A stretch of 5,682 nt of DNA from Desulfosporosinus sp. UBA4726 (lineage in GTDB: Bacteria; Bacillota; Desulfitobacteriia; Desulfitobacteriales; Desulfitobacteriaceae). A program made the translations under genes and the position numbers. Below are positions 5,649-5,682 of the stretch, one piece after another. The stretch's first letter is position 1; the number at the start of each line of letters is the position of its first letter. The notes beneath the pieces were generated by a model. It did not search any database. It saw only the letters and a list, made by a program, of their open reading frames with translations, and had not been told where the DNA came from. The stretch spans positions 1,788-7,469 of the forward strand of contig DHJG01000190.1 in NCBI GenBank assembly GCA_002404215.1. Direction: 5' to 3'.

Positions 5649-5654
5649 TTCCTT
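5649..5654 (-). promoter_or_regulatory. Shine-Dalgarno site upstream of the opuCA TTG start
   Basis: AAGGAA, within a longer purine run at 5644-5656 on the minus strand, lies 10 bases before the TTG at 5638. An out-of-frame ATG at 5642 is only six bases from it and opens a 5-codon reading frame. Confidence 0.6.
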
Positions 5655-5682
5655 CCACTTTCCTATATTAAGCTATAAAGGT

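Noticed and set aside
1..5682. The 10-mer TTTCCTATAT at 1-10 and again at 5659-5668 as flanking direct repeats of an inserted unit
   Set aside because: An AT-rich 10-mer repeat over this distance is easily chance, no inverted ends or transposase accompany it, and its position at the window edges is accidental.

Overview
The window looks like chromosomal DNA of a low-to-moderate GC Firmicute. The spore-former-type Clostridia (Peptococcaceae such as Desulfosporosinus or Desulfitobacterium) are my best guess. The reasons are strong purine-rich Shine-Dalgarno sites, frequent TTG starts (three of seven genes), a Gram-positive lipoprotein signal on the solute-binding protein, an OpuC-type osmolyte importer, and a DUF4474-type protein. 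The genus is inference; no rRNA or other marker is present.

Left part (1-2287). A plus-strand gene of unknown function (84-989, DUF4474-like) converges with rlmN on the minus strand (978-2039), and their 3' ends overlap by 12 bp. RlmN is the radical-SAM 23S rRNA/tRNA adenine C2-methyltransferase. Upstream of rlmN, 44 bp away and on the same strand, is a 67-codon gene for a small membrane-anchored zinc-ribbon protein (2084-2287). These two may form a small operon.

Middle part (2288-2834). This is a 238-bp divergent control region, followed by a 66-codon plus-strand gene for a ribbon-helix-helix DNA-binding protein (2526-2726, TTG start) and a strong bidirectional terminator (2771-2804). The control region has a recognisable promoter on each strand. 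Between them lies a perfect 8-bp inverted repeat. The words CTATCA and ACAATAG recur over both promoters. I infer that the small regulator controls itself and possibly the divergent zinc-ribbon/rlmN unit.

Right part (2835-5682). A minus-strand operon encodes an OpuC-type ABC importer for glycine betaine, carnitine or choline: the ATPase with tandem CBS domains (4502-5638), the permease (3864-4502, overlapping the ATPase gene by 1 nt) and the substrate-binding lipoprotein (2835-3755). The second permease (opuCD) found in the classical four-gene operon is absent, because the operon ends at the terminator. The permease and binding-protein genes are separated by 108 bp carrying two adjoining hairpins.

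No tRNA, rRNA, CRISPR array or intact mobile element was seen. The most interesting material is the divergent control region with its orphan regulator, the hairpin insert inside the opuC operon, and the uncharacterised DUF4474-like and zinc-ribbon genes.
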